Assembly (NCBI GenBank): GCA_029061465.1
Contig: JAIDRY010000150.1
Span: 1 to 33,046 of the forward strand
DNA: 33,046 nt
Direction of reading: 5' to 3'
From: Clostridia bacterium
GTDB lineage: Bacteria > Bacillota > Clostridia > Christensenellales > Borkfalkiaceae
Positions 15,591 to 23,595 of the stretch are shown here, in pieces (within the stretch, counting starts at the first letter, position 1; each line of letters opens with the position of its first letter). Below the pieces are notes generated by a model. It was not told the DNA's origin. It did not search any database and saw only the letters and a list, made by a program, of their open reading frames with translations. A program made the position numbers and the translations under genes.

Positions 15591-18002
15591 TTATCTTAAT
15601 TCTATTCCCAGCTTGAATTTCAGGTTACTTAAAATCTTTTTGACGAAGCCGTCTATTTTATTTTCTATCGGCTCGTCTTTCGGCGTAAAGGTTATTTTAA
15701 ACGCCATGGATTTTTTATCTTTTCCCACCTGTTCGCCGATATAAACGTCGAATAGCGCCGCATCGGTTACGTATTTGCAAGCGGAATAAATTTCCTTTTG
15801 TATTTCGGCGCAGGTAAGCTCCTTGTCGCAGGTCAGCGCAAGGTCGCGCGTAACCTCCGCAAACTTTGAAAGCGGAACGTACTTGAACGGCTTTGCGTGC
15901 GTTTTCAGCTTATCGTAATCTATCTCGCCAACGTAAGCCAACCTGTCAAGCGCAAACTCTTCCGCAACCTTCGGCGAAAGCATACCGAAGTAACCTATCT
16001 CTTCGCCGTCGCAAATAATCTTTGCTGTAATGCCGGGGTGGAGGAAGGGCTTTTCCGTGCGTTCGAATTCAAATTCTACGTTCAGCATAGAACCTATATT
16101 TTCGATAACGCCCTTCATATCGAAGAAGTCGCCCTTGCCCCAGGTGCCTAGCGTCAACACGCTTTTCTCTTCGGGGAAGTCGGAAACAGGGAGGCTCTTT
16201 GCAATGAACGCCTTGCTTAATTCAAACAGCTTTCCTTCCATATTTCCGCGCCTTAAATTGCGTACTATTACGTTGACCATCGAGGGGGCAAGCGTAGTGC
16301 GCATGATAGACAAATCTTCACTTATGGGGTTTAAAATTTTAATCGCGTTTCTCTCGGGTGCGGCGGGCGCAAAATGCAGCGTATCCAAATCCTTTTTGGA
16401 GTAGAAGGAGTAAGTGGAAATTTCATAATAGCCCTTTGAAACAAGCTGTTGCTTTAACCTTGCCTCGGCTTTCTGTTCGTCTGAAAGTCCGCCGTTGGTA
16501 ATTGAAGCCGCCGGCATAAACGTGCCTTCTATATTGTCGTAGCCGTAAAATCTTATAATTTCTTCCGCAATGTCGGGATAGCCGTCTATATCCTCGCGGT
16601 ATCCCGGAACGGAAATGGAAAGGTCGTCGCCTGAAATTTTCGCGTTGAAGTTAAGGCTGTTTAAAATTCTCAGTATATCCTTATCGGGAACGGTAATGCC
16701 GAGCAGTGCATTTATCTTCGAAACGGAAACTGTCATATGCCTTTCGGCTGTGTGTGAGTTTTCCGTTTTGACGTCCTTATGCAAATCCGTTACCGTTCCG
16801 CACTTCAATTCTTCAATAAGGTGCAATGCGCGCGCCATAGCGCGTTCGGTCGTGTATTCGTTTACGCCCTTTTCGAACAGTGCGGAGGAGTCGGAGTGCT
16901 GTCCGAGCGCGCGCGCCGTCTTTCTCACGCTGTCGCGGGCAAACTTCGCCGCCTCGAAAAAAACTTCCGTTGTGTCGTTCTTTATTTCGCTGTTAAGTCC
17001 GCCCATAACGCCCGCAAGCGCAACGGGCTTTTCACCGTCGCATATTACGAGGTTATCGTTTTTAAGCTCGAATTCGTTTTCGTCGAGCGTAATAATCTTT
17101 TCACCGTCTTTCGCGCGCCTTATAACCACCTCGCGCCCCGAGAGCGTTCTCAAATCGAACGCGTGCATGGGCTGACCGAGTTCAAGCAAAATAAAGTTTG
17201 TTATATCTACTATATTGCTTATCGAACGCAGTCCGCAGAGCGCAAGCCTTTTTCTAAGCCAAGCGGGAGAGGGGGCGATTTTTACGTCCTTTACGTAGTG
17301 CCCGATATAGCGGGGGCATACGTCGGGCGCAAGGTCGGTAATCTTAATATCTTCGTATTTGCCTTTAACGGCGGTGTATCCGTAATTCGGCTCTTTAATC
17401 TTTTTTCCAAGCACGGCGGCGACTTCACGCGCAATGCCGAAAATGCTCTGGCAGTCGGGGCGGTTTGCGGTAACTCCGATATCGAATATATAATCGTCAA
17501 GCCCTAATAAGGGTTTAACGTCCGCGCCGTTTTTACAACTTTTATCAAGAAGTAAAAGTCCGCAGTAGTCCGCGCCGTCGTACATATCGCCGTTTACGCC
17601 GAGTTCCGCACCCGAACAAAGCATACCGTTTGATTCTATCCCGCGCAGCTTACCCTTTTTAATCGTCATTACGCCCTCGACGGTAACGTGGTCTTTCGCC
17701 GTTGCGTAAACGGTAGCGCCTACGAGAGCGCAGGGCGCTTTAATTCCTTTTTTTACGTTGTCAGCGCCGCAGCATATCTGATAAGTGCCCTTGTCGCCGC
17801 AGTCAACCTTGCATACGTGTAGGTGTGTGCCTTCGACGGGTTCACATTCGATAACCTCGCCTACGACGATGCCCGAAATATCCTTGCCTATATCTATAAG
17901 TTCCTCGACCTCGAATCCGCAGGAAAACAAAAGCTCCTGCAATTTTTCAGCCGTAACGTCTATATCTACGTAATCTCTCAACCAACTTAAAGGTGCTTTC
18001 AT
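15591..18002 (-). CDS. pheT: Phenylalanine--tRNA ligase beta subunit
   Basis: PheT pairs with PheS in a cytoplasmic (alpha-beta)2 enzyme that charges tRNA-Phe; the beta chain carries tRNA binding and editing functions. The 803-residue length matches the family. The N-terminus (MKAPLSWLRDYVDI) is typical. An EMAP/OB-type tRNA-binding domain covers about 40-150 (GEVIECEPVEGTHLHVCKVD), followed by the B3/B4 editing domain (about 210-380, with LCGLRSISNIVDITNF and MHAFD), the B5 domain, the class II synthetase-like core, and the C-terminal anticodon-binding (FDX-ACB) domain with the PLSKFAEVTRDLAL start. All expected blocks are present and no frame break was seen. The start has an AGGAGGGA site. 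It follows pheS by 10 bases. Confidence 0.97.
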   Translation of the reverse strand: MKAPLSWLRDYVDIDVTAEKLQELLFSCGFEVEELIDIGKDISGIVVGEVIECEPVEGTHLHVCKVDCGDKGTYQICCGADNVKKGIKAPCALVGATVYATAKDHVTVEGVMTIKKGKLRGIESNGMLCSGAELGVNGDMYDGADYCGLLLLDKSCKNGADVKPLLGLDDYIFDIGVTANRPDCQSIFGIAREVAAVLGKKIKEPNYGYTAVKGKYEDIKITDLAPDVCPRYIGHYVKDVKIAPSPAWLRKRLALCGLRSISNIVDITNFILLELGQPMHAFDLRTLSGREVVIRRAKDGEKIITLDENEFELKNDNLVICDGEKPVALAGVMGGLNSEIKNDTTEVFFEAAKFARDSVRKTARALGQHSDSSALFEKGVNEYTTERAMARALHLIEELKCGTVTDLHKDVKTENSHTAERHMTVSVSKINALLGITVPDKDILRILNSLNFNAKISGDDLSISVPGYREDIDGYPDIAEEIIRFYGYDNIEGTFMPAASITNGGLSDEQKAEARLKQQLVSKGYYEISTYSFYSKKDLDTLHFAPAAPERNAIKILNPISEDLSIMRTTLAPSMVNVIVRNLRRGNMEGKLFELSKAFIAKSLPVSDFPEEKSVLTLGTWGKGDFFDMKGVIENIGSMLNVEFEFERTEKPFLHPGITAKIICDGEEIGYFGMLSPKVAEEFALDRLAYVGEIDYDKLKTHAKPFKYVPLSKFAEVTRDLALTCDKELTCAEIQKEIYSACKYVTDAALFDVYIGEQVGKDKKSMAFKITFTPKDEPIENKIDGFVKKILSNLKFKLGIELR

Positions 18003-18012
18003 AATTCCCTCC

Positions 18013-19035
18013 TTAGCTCTTGAACTGCTTTAAAAATCTCGTATCACCCTCGAAGAGGAGCTTCATATTGTTAATTCCGAATTTAAGCATAGCTATTCTC
18101 TCGATACCCATACCGAAAGCAAAGCCCGTATATTCGTCGGGGTCTATACCGCAGCCTTCGAGTACGCGCCTGTTTACCATACCCGCGCCGAGCACTTCAA
18201 TCCAGCCCGTGCCCTTGCAAAGACGGCAACCCTTACCGCCGCATTCGAAACAGCTTACGTCGACTTCAACCGAAGGCTCGGTGAAGGGGAAGTAAGAGGG
18301 GCGCAGCCTCGTTTTAACGTCCTCGCCGAAAATCTTGCGGGCAAACTCGTCGAGCATACCTTTAAGGTCGCAAAGGGTAATGCCCTTGTCGACAACCAAG
18401 CCTTCCATCTGCGAGAACATAGGCGAGTGCGTAGCGTCGTCGTCGCTTCTGTAAACCTTACCGGGGGAAAGTATTTTAATGGGCGGCTTTTTATTTTCCA
18501 TAACCCTTATCTGCCCCGCGGAGGTCTGCGTACGCAAAAGCAAATCCTTTGAAAGGTAGAAGGTGTCCTGCATATCCCTTGCGGGGTGGTCTGCGGGAGT
18601 GTTCAAAGCCGTGAAATTGTAATAGTCGTTTTCAATTTCAGGTCCCTCGAAAACCTCGAAGCCCATTCCCGCAAATATGGAAATAAGCTCGTTTCTTATA
18701 AGAGTGTTGGGGTGCAACGCTCCGTCGGGTGCAACTCTTCCGGGCAGAGTTACGTCTATTTTCTCGTCCGAATATTTCTTTTTCAGCTCGAATTCTTTAA
18801 GGCGCTGTTCTATAACCGCAAATTTCTCTTCCGACCACTGTCTTAAAGCGTTTAACAGCTTGCCCATAGAGGGGCGCTGTTCGGGTGGCACGTCGCGCAT
18901 ATTTTTCATAAGTGCGGAAATTTCGCCCGTCTTGCCCAAAAATCTCATTTTGATTTCCTGCAAAGTCTTGCTCGACTGCACGTCTTTTACGGCTTCGTCG
19001 ATACTCTTTTCGATTTCGTCAATCTTTTTCTGCAT
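18013..19035 (-). CDS. pheS: Phenylalanine--tRNA ligase alpha subunit
   Basis: PheS carries the catalytic site that activates phenylalanine. The 340-residue form starting [11 protein letters not shown] is chosen because AAAAGGAG lies just upstream and the length matches the family; the frame is open 36 codons further up but that part has no ribosome site and no family similarity. The N-terminal coiled coil (about 1-85) binds tRNA. The class II core has [12 protein letters not shown], motif 2 around [19 protein letters not shown], a Cys-rich loop ([17 protein letters not shown]) and motif 3 ([17 protein letters not shown]). Expression is controlled by the Phe T-box upstream. Confidence 0.97.
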   Translation of the reverse strand: MQKKIDEIEKSIDEAVKDVQSSKTLQEIKMRFLGKTGEISALMKNMRDVPPEQRPSMGKLLNALRQWSEEKFAVIEQRLKEFELKKKYSDEKIDVTLPGRVAPDGALHPNTLIRNELISIFAGMGFEVFEGPEIENDYYNFTALNTPADHPARDMQDTFYLSKDLLLRTQTSAGQIRVMENKKPPIKILSPGKVYRSDDDATHSPMFSQMEGLVVDKGITLCDLKGMLDEFARKIFGEDVKTRLRPSYFPFTEPSVEVDVSCFECGGKGCRLCKGTGWIEVLGAGMVNRRVLEGCGIDPDEYTGFAFGMGIERIAMLKFGINNMKLLFEGDTRFLKQFKS

Positions 19036-19039
19036 AAAA

Positions 19040-19240
19040 ACTCCTTTTAATTCTTCACAAATATTGCCGTCTATTCTGCGTCGGCAATATTTCGTGATTT
19101 GATGGCTTCTCGCCCTCGTGCCGCAATTTCTAAGGGCACACAAATATATAATTGCGGCACTTCACCTCGCTCAGGTGCAGGTATGCACAAATAGGGTGCG
19201 ACTGCGCAAAAGCGCGGTTTTGCTTGCGCCGTTAATTATT
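19040..19240 (-). other. Hairpin-dense noncoding stretch between the T-box terminator and pheS
   Basis: About 200 bases with no supportable gene. It contains AATATTGCCG/CGGCAATATT (19060-19069 and 19082-19091), GTGCCGCAATT/AATTGCGGCAC (19118-19128 and 19150-19160), CACCT/AGGTG (19163-19167 and 19173-19177) and GCGCAAAAGCGC (19204-19215) with an alternative pairing to TTTTGC downstream. T-box terminators usually sit close to the controlled gene, so this insert is unusual. It could be a small mobile repeat or a further structured RNA element. Nothing known was recognised. Confidence 0.6.
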
Positions 19241-19251
19241 TTAAGGTTTTC

Positions 19252-19285
19252 GAAAAAATAAAAACCCCGTGCGTTATGCACAGGG
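19252..19285 (-). terminator. T-box regulatory terminator of pheST
   Basis: On the minus strand CCCTGTGC pairs with GCACGGGG (19265-19272 and 19278-19285) with one G-U pair, followed by a TTTTTATTTTTT run. It is the alternative to the antiterminator that contains the T-box sequence. Confidence 0.9.
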
Positions 19286-19517
19286 CGAATTAATTATTTG
19301 TTCGCGGTACCACCTGATTTCGCGGCTATTATTGCCGCCTTGTTTTCTCGTTAACGCAGAGGAAGCGGAGCAGACTACTTGTTTCCGTTCGTCCGTCGGC
19401 TCACAAGTGAATACCGCTTAAACCCAATGGAAAATCTTTCAGCCGTTTTCGGATTTTCCTCTCTGAAAAGGGTGGTATAAAGCGTCTGTCTTGGTCACAG
19501 CCTTTATATTAATTACG
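19286..19517 (-). ncRNA. Phenylalanine-specific T-box leader of pheST
   Basis: The hallmark AGGTGGTACCGCG lies at 19303-19315 (minus strand); its TGGT can pair with the ACCA end of uncharged tRNA. Upstream are an AGAGAGGA purine segment and GCTGAAAGA of the Stem I region. The specifier loop reads GGTA-TTC-ACTTGTGAGC, giving codon UUC (19409-19411), which fits tRNA-Phe (anticodon GAA). Uncharged tRNA-Phe should stabilise the antiterminator and raise pheST expression. Confidence 0.93.
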
Positions 19518-19522
19518 GCTAT

Positions 19523-19551
19523 ATTATAATTGCCGTTTCAATTATTGTCAA
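19523..19551 (-). promoter_or_regulatory. Consensus sigma-A promoter of the pheST T-box leader
   Basis: TTGACA (19546-19551), a 17-base spacer and TATAAT (19523-19528), both perfect matches. The -35 lies just past the fumarase beta gene stop, and transcription should begin near 19516. Confidence 0.93.
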
Positions 19552-19558
19552 ACGATTT

Positions 19559-20077
19559 TTAGTAGATACTTCCGCCGAAACTGTCGTATGCGACTATAAC
19601 AGGGAAATCTTCGACTTCAAGTCTGTACACGGCTTCGGATAAAAGCTCGGGGAAGGCAATACATTCACTCTTTTTAATTGCGTTTCCGTACAGTGCGCCC
19701 GCGCCGCCGATTGCCGCAAAGTAAACGCTCTTATTTCTTTTAAGCGCTTCGCGCGTCTCATCGTTCATTTCGCCCTTGCCTATAATGGCTCCCAGTCCCA
19801 TGTCCAGAAGTCGGGGTGCAAAACCTTCCATTCTTGCGGAGGTGGTGGGGCCGCAGCTTCCCGAAGCCTTATCGGGTTTTGCGGGACAGGGACCTGCGTA
19901 GTATATAACTGCGTCCTTTAATTCAAACGGCAGCTTTTCGCCGCTATCCAGAATATTGATTATCTTTTTATGTGCGCAGTCCCTTGCGGTGAGTATAACT
20001 CCGCTTAAACTCACGCTGTCGCCAGCACGCAGGGATAAAATATCGGTTTCGGTCAAAGGCAGGTTAAACTTTCTCAT
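19559..20077 (-). CDS. fumB: Class I (iron-sulfur) fumarate hydratase beta subunit
   Basis: With the alpha subunit encoded just upstream it forms the oxygen-sensitive fumarase that interconverts fumarate and malate; the related L-tartrate dehydratase is the main alternative. The 172-residue product (MRKFNLPLTETDI) carries the family block GPCPAKPDKASGSCGPTTS-RMEGFAP (split here), LDMGLGAIIGKGEM and the AAIGGAGALYG segment. The start is set by AAAAGGAGGT upstream; an earlier in-frame ATG at 20110 lies inside the alpha gene and is not needed. The ATG overlaps the alpha stop as ATGA, so translation is probably coupled. It is followed directly by the pheST promoter, with no terminator between. 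Confidence 0.92.
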   Translation of the reverse strand: MRKFNLPLTETDILSLRAGDSVSLSGVILTARDCAHKKIINILDSGEKLPFELKDAVIYYAGPCPAKPDKASGSCGPTTSARMEGFAPRLLDMGLGAIIGKGEMNDETREALKRNKSVYFAAIGGAGALYGNAIKKSECIAFPELLSEAVYRLEVEDFPVIVAYDSFGGSIY

Positions 20078-20913
20078 AAAACCTCCTTTTCGCAGCGTAC
20101 GCAGTGGCACTGGATATTCACCGCTACGGGCAATCCCGCAATGTGGGTGGGCGCGTATTCACAACTAACGCCGAGCGCCGTCGTGTCGCCGTGAAATCCC
20201 TGACAACCTATTTTAAGCTTATTAATTCTGCTTAGCGCCTCGCACTCGATTTCGGCTATTTCTTTTCTGGGGTTAGCCGTGCCTATATCACGCGACAAGG
20301 CCTTTTTTGCAAGATACGCGCAGGTATCGAAAGTCCCGCCTATTCCCACGCCGACGTAAACGGGAGGGCAGGGTCGCGACCCCGCAAGCTTTACGGTTTC
20401 CACAATACAGTTTATAATTCCCTCAACGCCTTGAGCGGGTTTAAGCATATACAGCTTCGACATATTTTCACTGCCGAAACCTTTTGGCATAAACGTAATT
20501 TTAATGTTCTCGCCGTCAACTATTTCCGTGTGAATAACGGCGGGGGTATTGTCGCCCGTGTTTTCGCGGGTTATTGGGTCGCAGACGGATTTTCTGAAAT
20601 ATCCGTCCGAATAAGCTCTGCGCACTCCGTCGTTTACTGCGGCAGTCAAAGATTTGCCCTCCAAGAAAACTCCCTGACCTATTTCGAGAATAACTACGGC
20701 AATTCCCGTGTCCTGACAAACGGGCATATTTTCTTCATGTGCAATAACGCTGTTGTCTACAAGCGTTTCCAGCGCAAAGCGTGCCGCTTCGCCGCTTTCA
20801 ACCTCGCACGCAAAGTTTAAAGCTTCTATACAGGAAGGCGTTAAATTTACGCCCGCCCTTAAAGCCATTTCGTAAATTTTGTTTTCGATTTCAACCGTAT
20901 TTATCTTACGCAT
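20074..20913 (-). CDS. fumA: Class I (iron-sulfur) fumarate hydratase alpha subunit
   Basis: The 279-residue alpha subunit binds the catalytic [4Fe-4S] cluster. Probable cluster cysteines are Cys66 in PVCQDTG, Cys182 in SRPCPPVYVGVGIGG and Cys269 in NIQCH; spacing fits the single-chain fumarases, but the last choice is by alignment from memory because Cys271 and Cys274 are close by. Other family blocks are ALETLVDNSV--HE, GDNTPAVIHTEIVDG and FMPKGFGSENMS. Anaerobes commonly use this two-chain form. No Shine-Dalgarno site is present before the ATG; the preceding bases are only A and T and contain TATAAT (20925-20930, minus strand) 11 bases upstream, so the mRNA leader may be only a few bases long. 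Tartrate dehydratase alpha is the alternative reading. Confidence 0.93.
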   Translation of the reverse strand: MRKINTVEIENKIYEMALRAGVNLTPSCIEALNFACEVESGEAARFALETLVDNSVIAHEENMPVCQDTGIAVVILEIGQGVFLEGKSLTAAVNDGVRRAYSDGYFRKSVCDPITRENTGDNTPAVIHTEIVDGENIKITFMPKGFGSENMSKLYMLKPAQGVEGIINCIVETVKLAGSRPCPPVYVGVGIGGTFDTCAYLAKKALSRDIGTANPRKEIAEIECEALSRINKLKIGCQGFHGDTTALGVSCEYAPTHIAGLPVAVNIQCHCVRCEKEVL

Positions 20914-20924
20914 AAAATAATTTT

Positions 20925-20930
20925 ATTATA
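20925..20930 (-). promoter_or_regulatory. Possible -10 box for the fumarase genes
   Basis: TATAAT on the minus strand, 11 bases before the ATG. No good -35 was found 16-18 bases upstream, so this is tentative. Confidence 0.35.
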
Positions 20931-20956
20931 TTTTTGAGTAAATGTAAAATAATTAT

Positions 20957-20985
20957 TTGACTAAAATTCCAAATTGAACTATAAC
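20957..20985 (+). promoter_or_regulatory. Sigma-A promoter abutting the CPBP protease start codon
   Basis: TTGACT (20957-20962), a 17-base spacer and TATAAC (20980-20985). Transcription should begin at about 20991-20993, which coincides with the ATG at 20992. Confidence 0.65.
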
Positions 20986-20991
20986 AAAAAT

Positions 20992-21924
20992 ATGGTAAAC
21001 AATTCACCTGCTCAAAATTACAACGCTTTACATAAGCCCGCGTCGGATACGGGCGGTTTAATTCTGAGCATTTCAGTGCTTGCGATGTATCTCGTAAGCC
21101 TTATATTCGGACTTATTATACAGGGCGTAGAGGATATGCCCGCTGATTTAAGTCTTTACTTAAGTTATCTTGCCGCGCCGATTGGAATAACCGCGGCTGT
21201 TTTCGGTACGCTCAGATATAAAAACGTACAGTTTAAAAGCGTGTTTCCAGTCAGTTGCCACCCTAAATATTACCTTATAGGCGTTCTGTTTATTTTCGGG
21301 CTGTTGTTCAGCGTAAGTATGATTGACGCACCCGTACTTGAACTTTTCAAAGCGTTAGGTTATGAGGAAAGGGGAGCGGAAAGTTACTTCCCCGACCTTT
21401 CCGGTGCAAACGTTCTTATTGCACTTATAATAATAGCGGTTATACCCGCATTAGTGGAAGAAACTCTGTTCCGCGGCGTAATACTTAACGCGTGCGAGGA
21501 GAGTATGGGCACTATCCGCACTATATTCGTCGTCGGGTTTTGTTTTGCCCTCTTTCACGCCTCGCCCGAGCAGACGGTTTATCAGTTTATAGCGGGGTGC
21601 GCTTTCGCGTTAATTGCAGTGCGTTCAGGCTCGATACTTCCGTCGATAGTAATGCACTTTATAAACAACGCGCTTATAATCATCTTCGCCGCATGCGGAC
21701 TGTACGATGAAGCGGGCGCGCTCATTATGTCGGACGACGCGTTCCTCGTCGTTACCGTACTTTCGGCGGCGAGCTTTATCGTCGCGGTGGGTTTGTTGAT
21801 TAAGGACAGTAAACCCTGGAAAAAAGGACGTGAGGGCGGCGTTGCGCAGTTCTTCTTATTCGCTTCGGTGGGAATAGTTATTCTTGCCGTCAGCTGGGTA
21901 CTTTCATTTTTCGTGATTGAATAA
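20992..21924 (+). CDS. CPBP-family (CAAX/Abi type) intramembrane metalloprotease
   Basis: A polytopic membrane protein of about 310 residues with some eight hydrophobic segments. The family motifs are present in order: EETLFRGVILN (glutamates and Arg of motif 1), FALFHASPEQ (His of motif 2) and VMHFINNALII (His/Asn of motif 3), which together make the proposed metal-binding catalytic site in the membrane. Members process peptides or act in immunity to bacteriocins; the substrate here is unknown. An in-frame TTG at 20974 lies inside the promoter and has no ribosome site, so the ATG at 20992 is preferred; it also lacks a Shine-Dalgarno site. The end of the gene is one base from the rlmH start, which implies one transcript. 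Confidence 0.88.
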   Translation: MVNNSPAQNYNALHKPASDTGGLILSISVLAMYLVSLIFGLIIQGVEDMPADLSLYLSYLAAPIGITAAVFGTLRYKNVQFKSVFPVSCHPKYYLIGVLFIFGLLFSVSMIDAPVLELFKALGYEERGAESYFPDLSGANVLIALIIIAVIPALVEETLFRGVILNACEESMGTIRTIFVVGFCFALFHASPEQTVYQFIAGCAFALIAVRSGSILPSIVMHFINNALIIIFAACGLYDEAGALIMSDDAFLVVTVLSAASFIVAVGLLIKDSKPWKKGREGGVAQFFLFASVGIVILAVSWVLSFFVIE

Positions 21925-21925
21925 A

Positions 21926-22363
21926 ATGCAGAAAATAAATATAGTGTGCGTAGGTAAAATCAAGGAAGAATTTTACCGCTCGGCAGTAACCGAATATTTA
22001 AAACGGCTCCAAAGATTTGCAAAGGTGGAAATAAAGGAGCTTGCGGAGGGCAGAGATATAGAGGACGAAGCCCCCGCAATATTACGAAGCTTAAAGGGCT
22101 TTATTATCGCGCTGTGCATAGAGGGCAAAAAGCTTTCAAGTGAAGCGCTTGCCGATGAAATTAAAAAGCTCTGCGACAGGGGAGAGGAAATAACCTTTAT
22201 AATAGGCTCTTCCTGCGGACTTTCCGAAAGTGTAAAAAATGCCGCGGACTTGCGCCTGTCCTTTTCGGATATGACGTTTCCGCACCAGCTTATGCGCGTA
22301 ATTTTATGCGAACAAGTGTACCGCGCTTTTATGATTAATTCCGATAGTGCCTATCATAAGTAA
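21926..22363 (+). CDS. rlmH: 23S rRNA (pseudouridine1915-N3)-methyltransferase RlmH
   Basis: RlmH methylates pseudouridine 1915 in helix 69 of 23S rRNA using S-adenosylmethionine and acts on assembled ribosomes. The 145-residue product begins with the family start (MQKINIVCVGKIKEEFY) and ends with the typical SPOUT-knot part: EEITFIIGSSCGLSESV, LSFSDMTFPHQLMRVILCEQVYRAF and a terminal YHK. It is slightly shorter than the usual 155-160 residues. GSSCG replaces the common GGSLG or GGAxG in the cofactor loop. The ATG at 21926 is preferred over an in-frame TTG at 21917 because the former gives the usual N-terminus. It directly follows the protease gene stop (TAA-A-ATG). Confidence 0.95.
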   Translation: MQKINIVCVGKIKEEFYRSAVTEYLKRLQRFAKVEIKELAEGRDIEDEAPAILRSLKGFIIALCIEGKKLSSEALADEIKKLCDRGEEITFIIGSSCGLSESVKNAADLRLSFSDMTFPHQLMRVILCEQVYRAFMINSDSAYHK

Positions 22364-22390
22364 TATCGCCGCCCGTAATAATCATATAGT
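22361..22390 (+). promoter_or_regulatory. Possible sigma-E-like promoter of the M14 peptidase
   Basis: TAATATC (22361-22367), a 15-base spacer and CATATAGT (22383-22390); the boxes match the sigma-E patterns at about 6 of 7 and 6 of 8 positions. The GTG start is five bases after the second box, exactly as in yunB. Confidence 0.4.
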
Positions 22391-22395
22391 GTTAT

Positions 22396-23127
22396 GTGAT
22401 TTACGAAGAAATATCGGCATTTTACAAAAGCTACTCACAAAAAAAATGCGTCATAGGCTATTCCGTACACGGCAGGGAAATTTACGCATTTCACGTCGGG
22501 GCAGACACGGGCAGGCAGTTTATTGCGGTGTACGCCGTTCACGCAAGGGAATGGATAACCGCGCGACTTGCGCTCAGACATATTAAAAAGGGCGTCAAGG
22601 GCGGAGGCGGCTGGATAATTCCGCTCCTTAATCCAGACGGTGCGATTTTATCGCAAACAACAATGCCGCTCTGGAAAGCCAACGCGCGCGGTGTTGATTT
22701 AAACTGCAATTTTGACGCGGACTGGGGACACGGCAGACTGAATACGACGCGCCGCGGTAGTGAAAACTGTATAGGGGACAATCCCTTTTCCGAACCGGAA
22801 ACAATAGCGCTTCGCGACTTCACAAAAAGAATCCGTCCGTACGTTACGCTCAGCTTTCACACCAAGGGTGAAGAAATATACTGGGAATACGGCGGGCGCG
22901 GAGATATCCGCGGTGCGGAAATTATAAGCAAGGTTACTGGCTACAAGGTGGAGCGCGTATACGGCTCGGCTGGCGGCTATAAGGACTGGTGCATTTTAAA
23001 ACTGCATATCCCCGCGTATACAATCGAGTGCGGCTCGGACGGGCTTGCTCACCCGATAACAAAATTAAAACGACTGAAAAGGTGCTATAAGCTTTTAAAA
23101 GTTTTTGTGGACAAATATGGAAAATAA
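22396..23127 (+). CDS. M14-family zinc carboxypeptidase/endopeptidase, probably murein-peptide acting
   Basis: The 243-residue product has the M14 metal site HAREW (His49, Glu52) with the third ligand His155 in LSFHTKGEE, the substrate-binding NARGVDLNCNF (Asn96, Arg98) preceded by LLNPDG, and the catalytic Glu211 in AYTIECG. All key residues are in place, so it should be active. There is no signal peptide or LysM domain, so it is probably cytoplasmic. The nearest relatives known to me are gamma-D-glutamyl-diamino-acid peptidases such as MpaA and the sporulation enzyme YqgT/endopeptidase I, which cut cell-wall tripeptides. The GTG start has no Shine-Dalgarno site. It overlaps the start of tadA by 11 bases. 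Substrate and timing are inference. Confidence 0.85.
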   Translation: MIYEEISAFYKSYSQKKCVIGYSVHGREIYAFHVGADTGRQFIAVYAVHAREWITARLALRHIKKGVKGGGGWIIPLLNPDGAILSQTTMPLWKANARGVDLNCNFDADWGHGRLNTTRRGSENCIGDNPFSEPETIALRDFTKRIRPYVTLSFHTKGEEIYWEYGGRGDIRGAEIISKVTGYKVERVYGSAGGYKDWCILKLHIPAYTIECGSDGLAHPITKLKRLKRCYKLLKVFVDKYGK

Positions 23128-23581
23128 ATTTATGCAGGAAGCCTTAAAGGAGGCGGAAAAGGCGTTTAACGAGGGGGAGGTCCCCATAGGCGCCGTAGTC
23201 GTCGCGGACGGCAAGGTCATTTCGCGCGGACACAACAGACGCACGAAAAAGCAGATTGCAACCGCCCACGCCGAAGTCGAGGCTATCGAAAAGGCTTGCA
23301 AAAAACTCAAAAGCTGGCGCATACCCGAATGTGAAATTTACGTTACTTTGGAGCCCTGTCCCATGTGTATGGGCGCAATGCTCAACGCGCGTATCAAAAA
23401 GTGCTATTTCGGTGCGCCCGAGGGGAAGGGCAGAACGTTGACGAACGAAATTGCAAGCGCCAACCTTGTAAACCACGTAATAGAGGTTGAAGGCGAAGTT
23501 ATGGAAGAGGAGTGCGCTGCAATTTTGTCAAAGTTTTTCAAAGAAATGCGCCTTCGTACCAAAACCGAAGGTGAAAATTAA
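23117..23581 (+). CDS. tadA: tRNA-specific adenosine-34 deaminase
   Basis: TadA deaminates adenosine 34 of tRNA-Arg(ACG) to inosine. The 154-residue product has the zinc site of the cytidine-deaminase fold: HAEVEAI (His51, catalytic Glu53) and PCPMCMGAM (Cys81, Cys84). EVPIGAVVV near the start and KKCYFGAPEGKGRTL further on are typical for the family. The ATG at 23117 gives the usual N-terminus (MENKFMQEALKEAEKA); a GTG at 23105 is less likely. The gene overlaps the end of the M14 peptidase, so translation is likely coupled. No terminator is visible after it. Confidence 0.95.
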   Translation: MENKFMQEALKEAEKAFNEGEVPIGAVVVADGKVISRGHNRRTKKQIATAHAEVEAIEKACKKLKSWRIPECEIYVTLEPCPMCMGAMLNARIKKCYFGAPEGKGRTLTNEIASANLVNHVIEVEGEVMEEECAAILSKFFKEMRLRTKTEGEN

Positions 23582-23595
23582 ACTCTTTCATTTTG

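Noticed and set aside
19036-19143. 36-codon upward extension of pheS
   Set aside because: No ribosome site, lies in the hairpin-rich noncoding segment, and the 340-residue form already matches PheS.
20974-20991. TTG start for the CPBP protease
   Set aside because: It lies within the promoter spacer and has no Shine-Dalgarno site.
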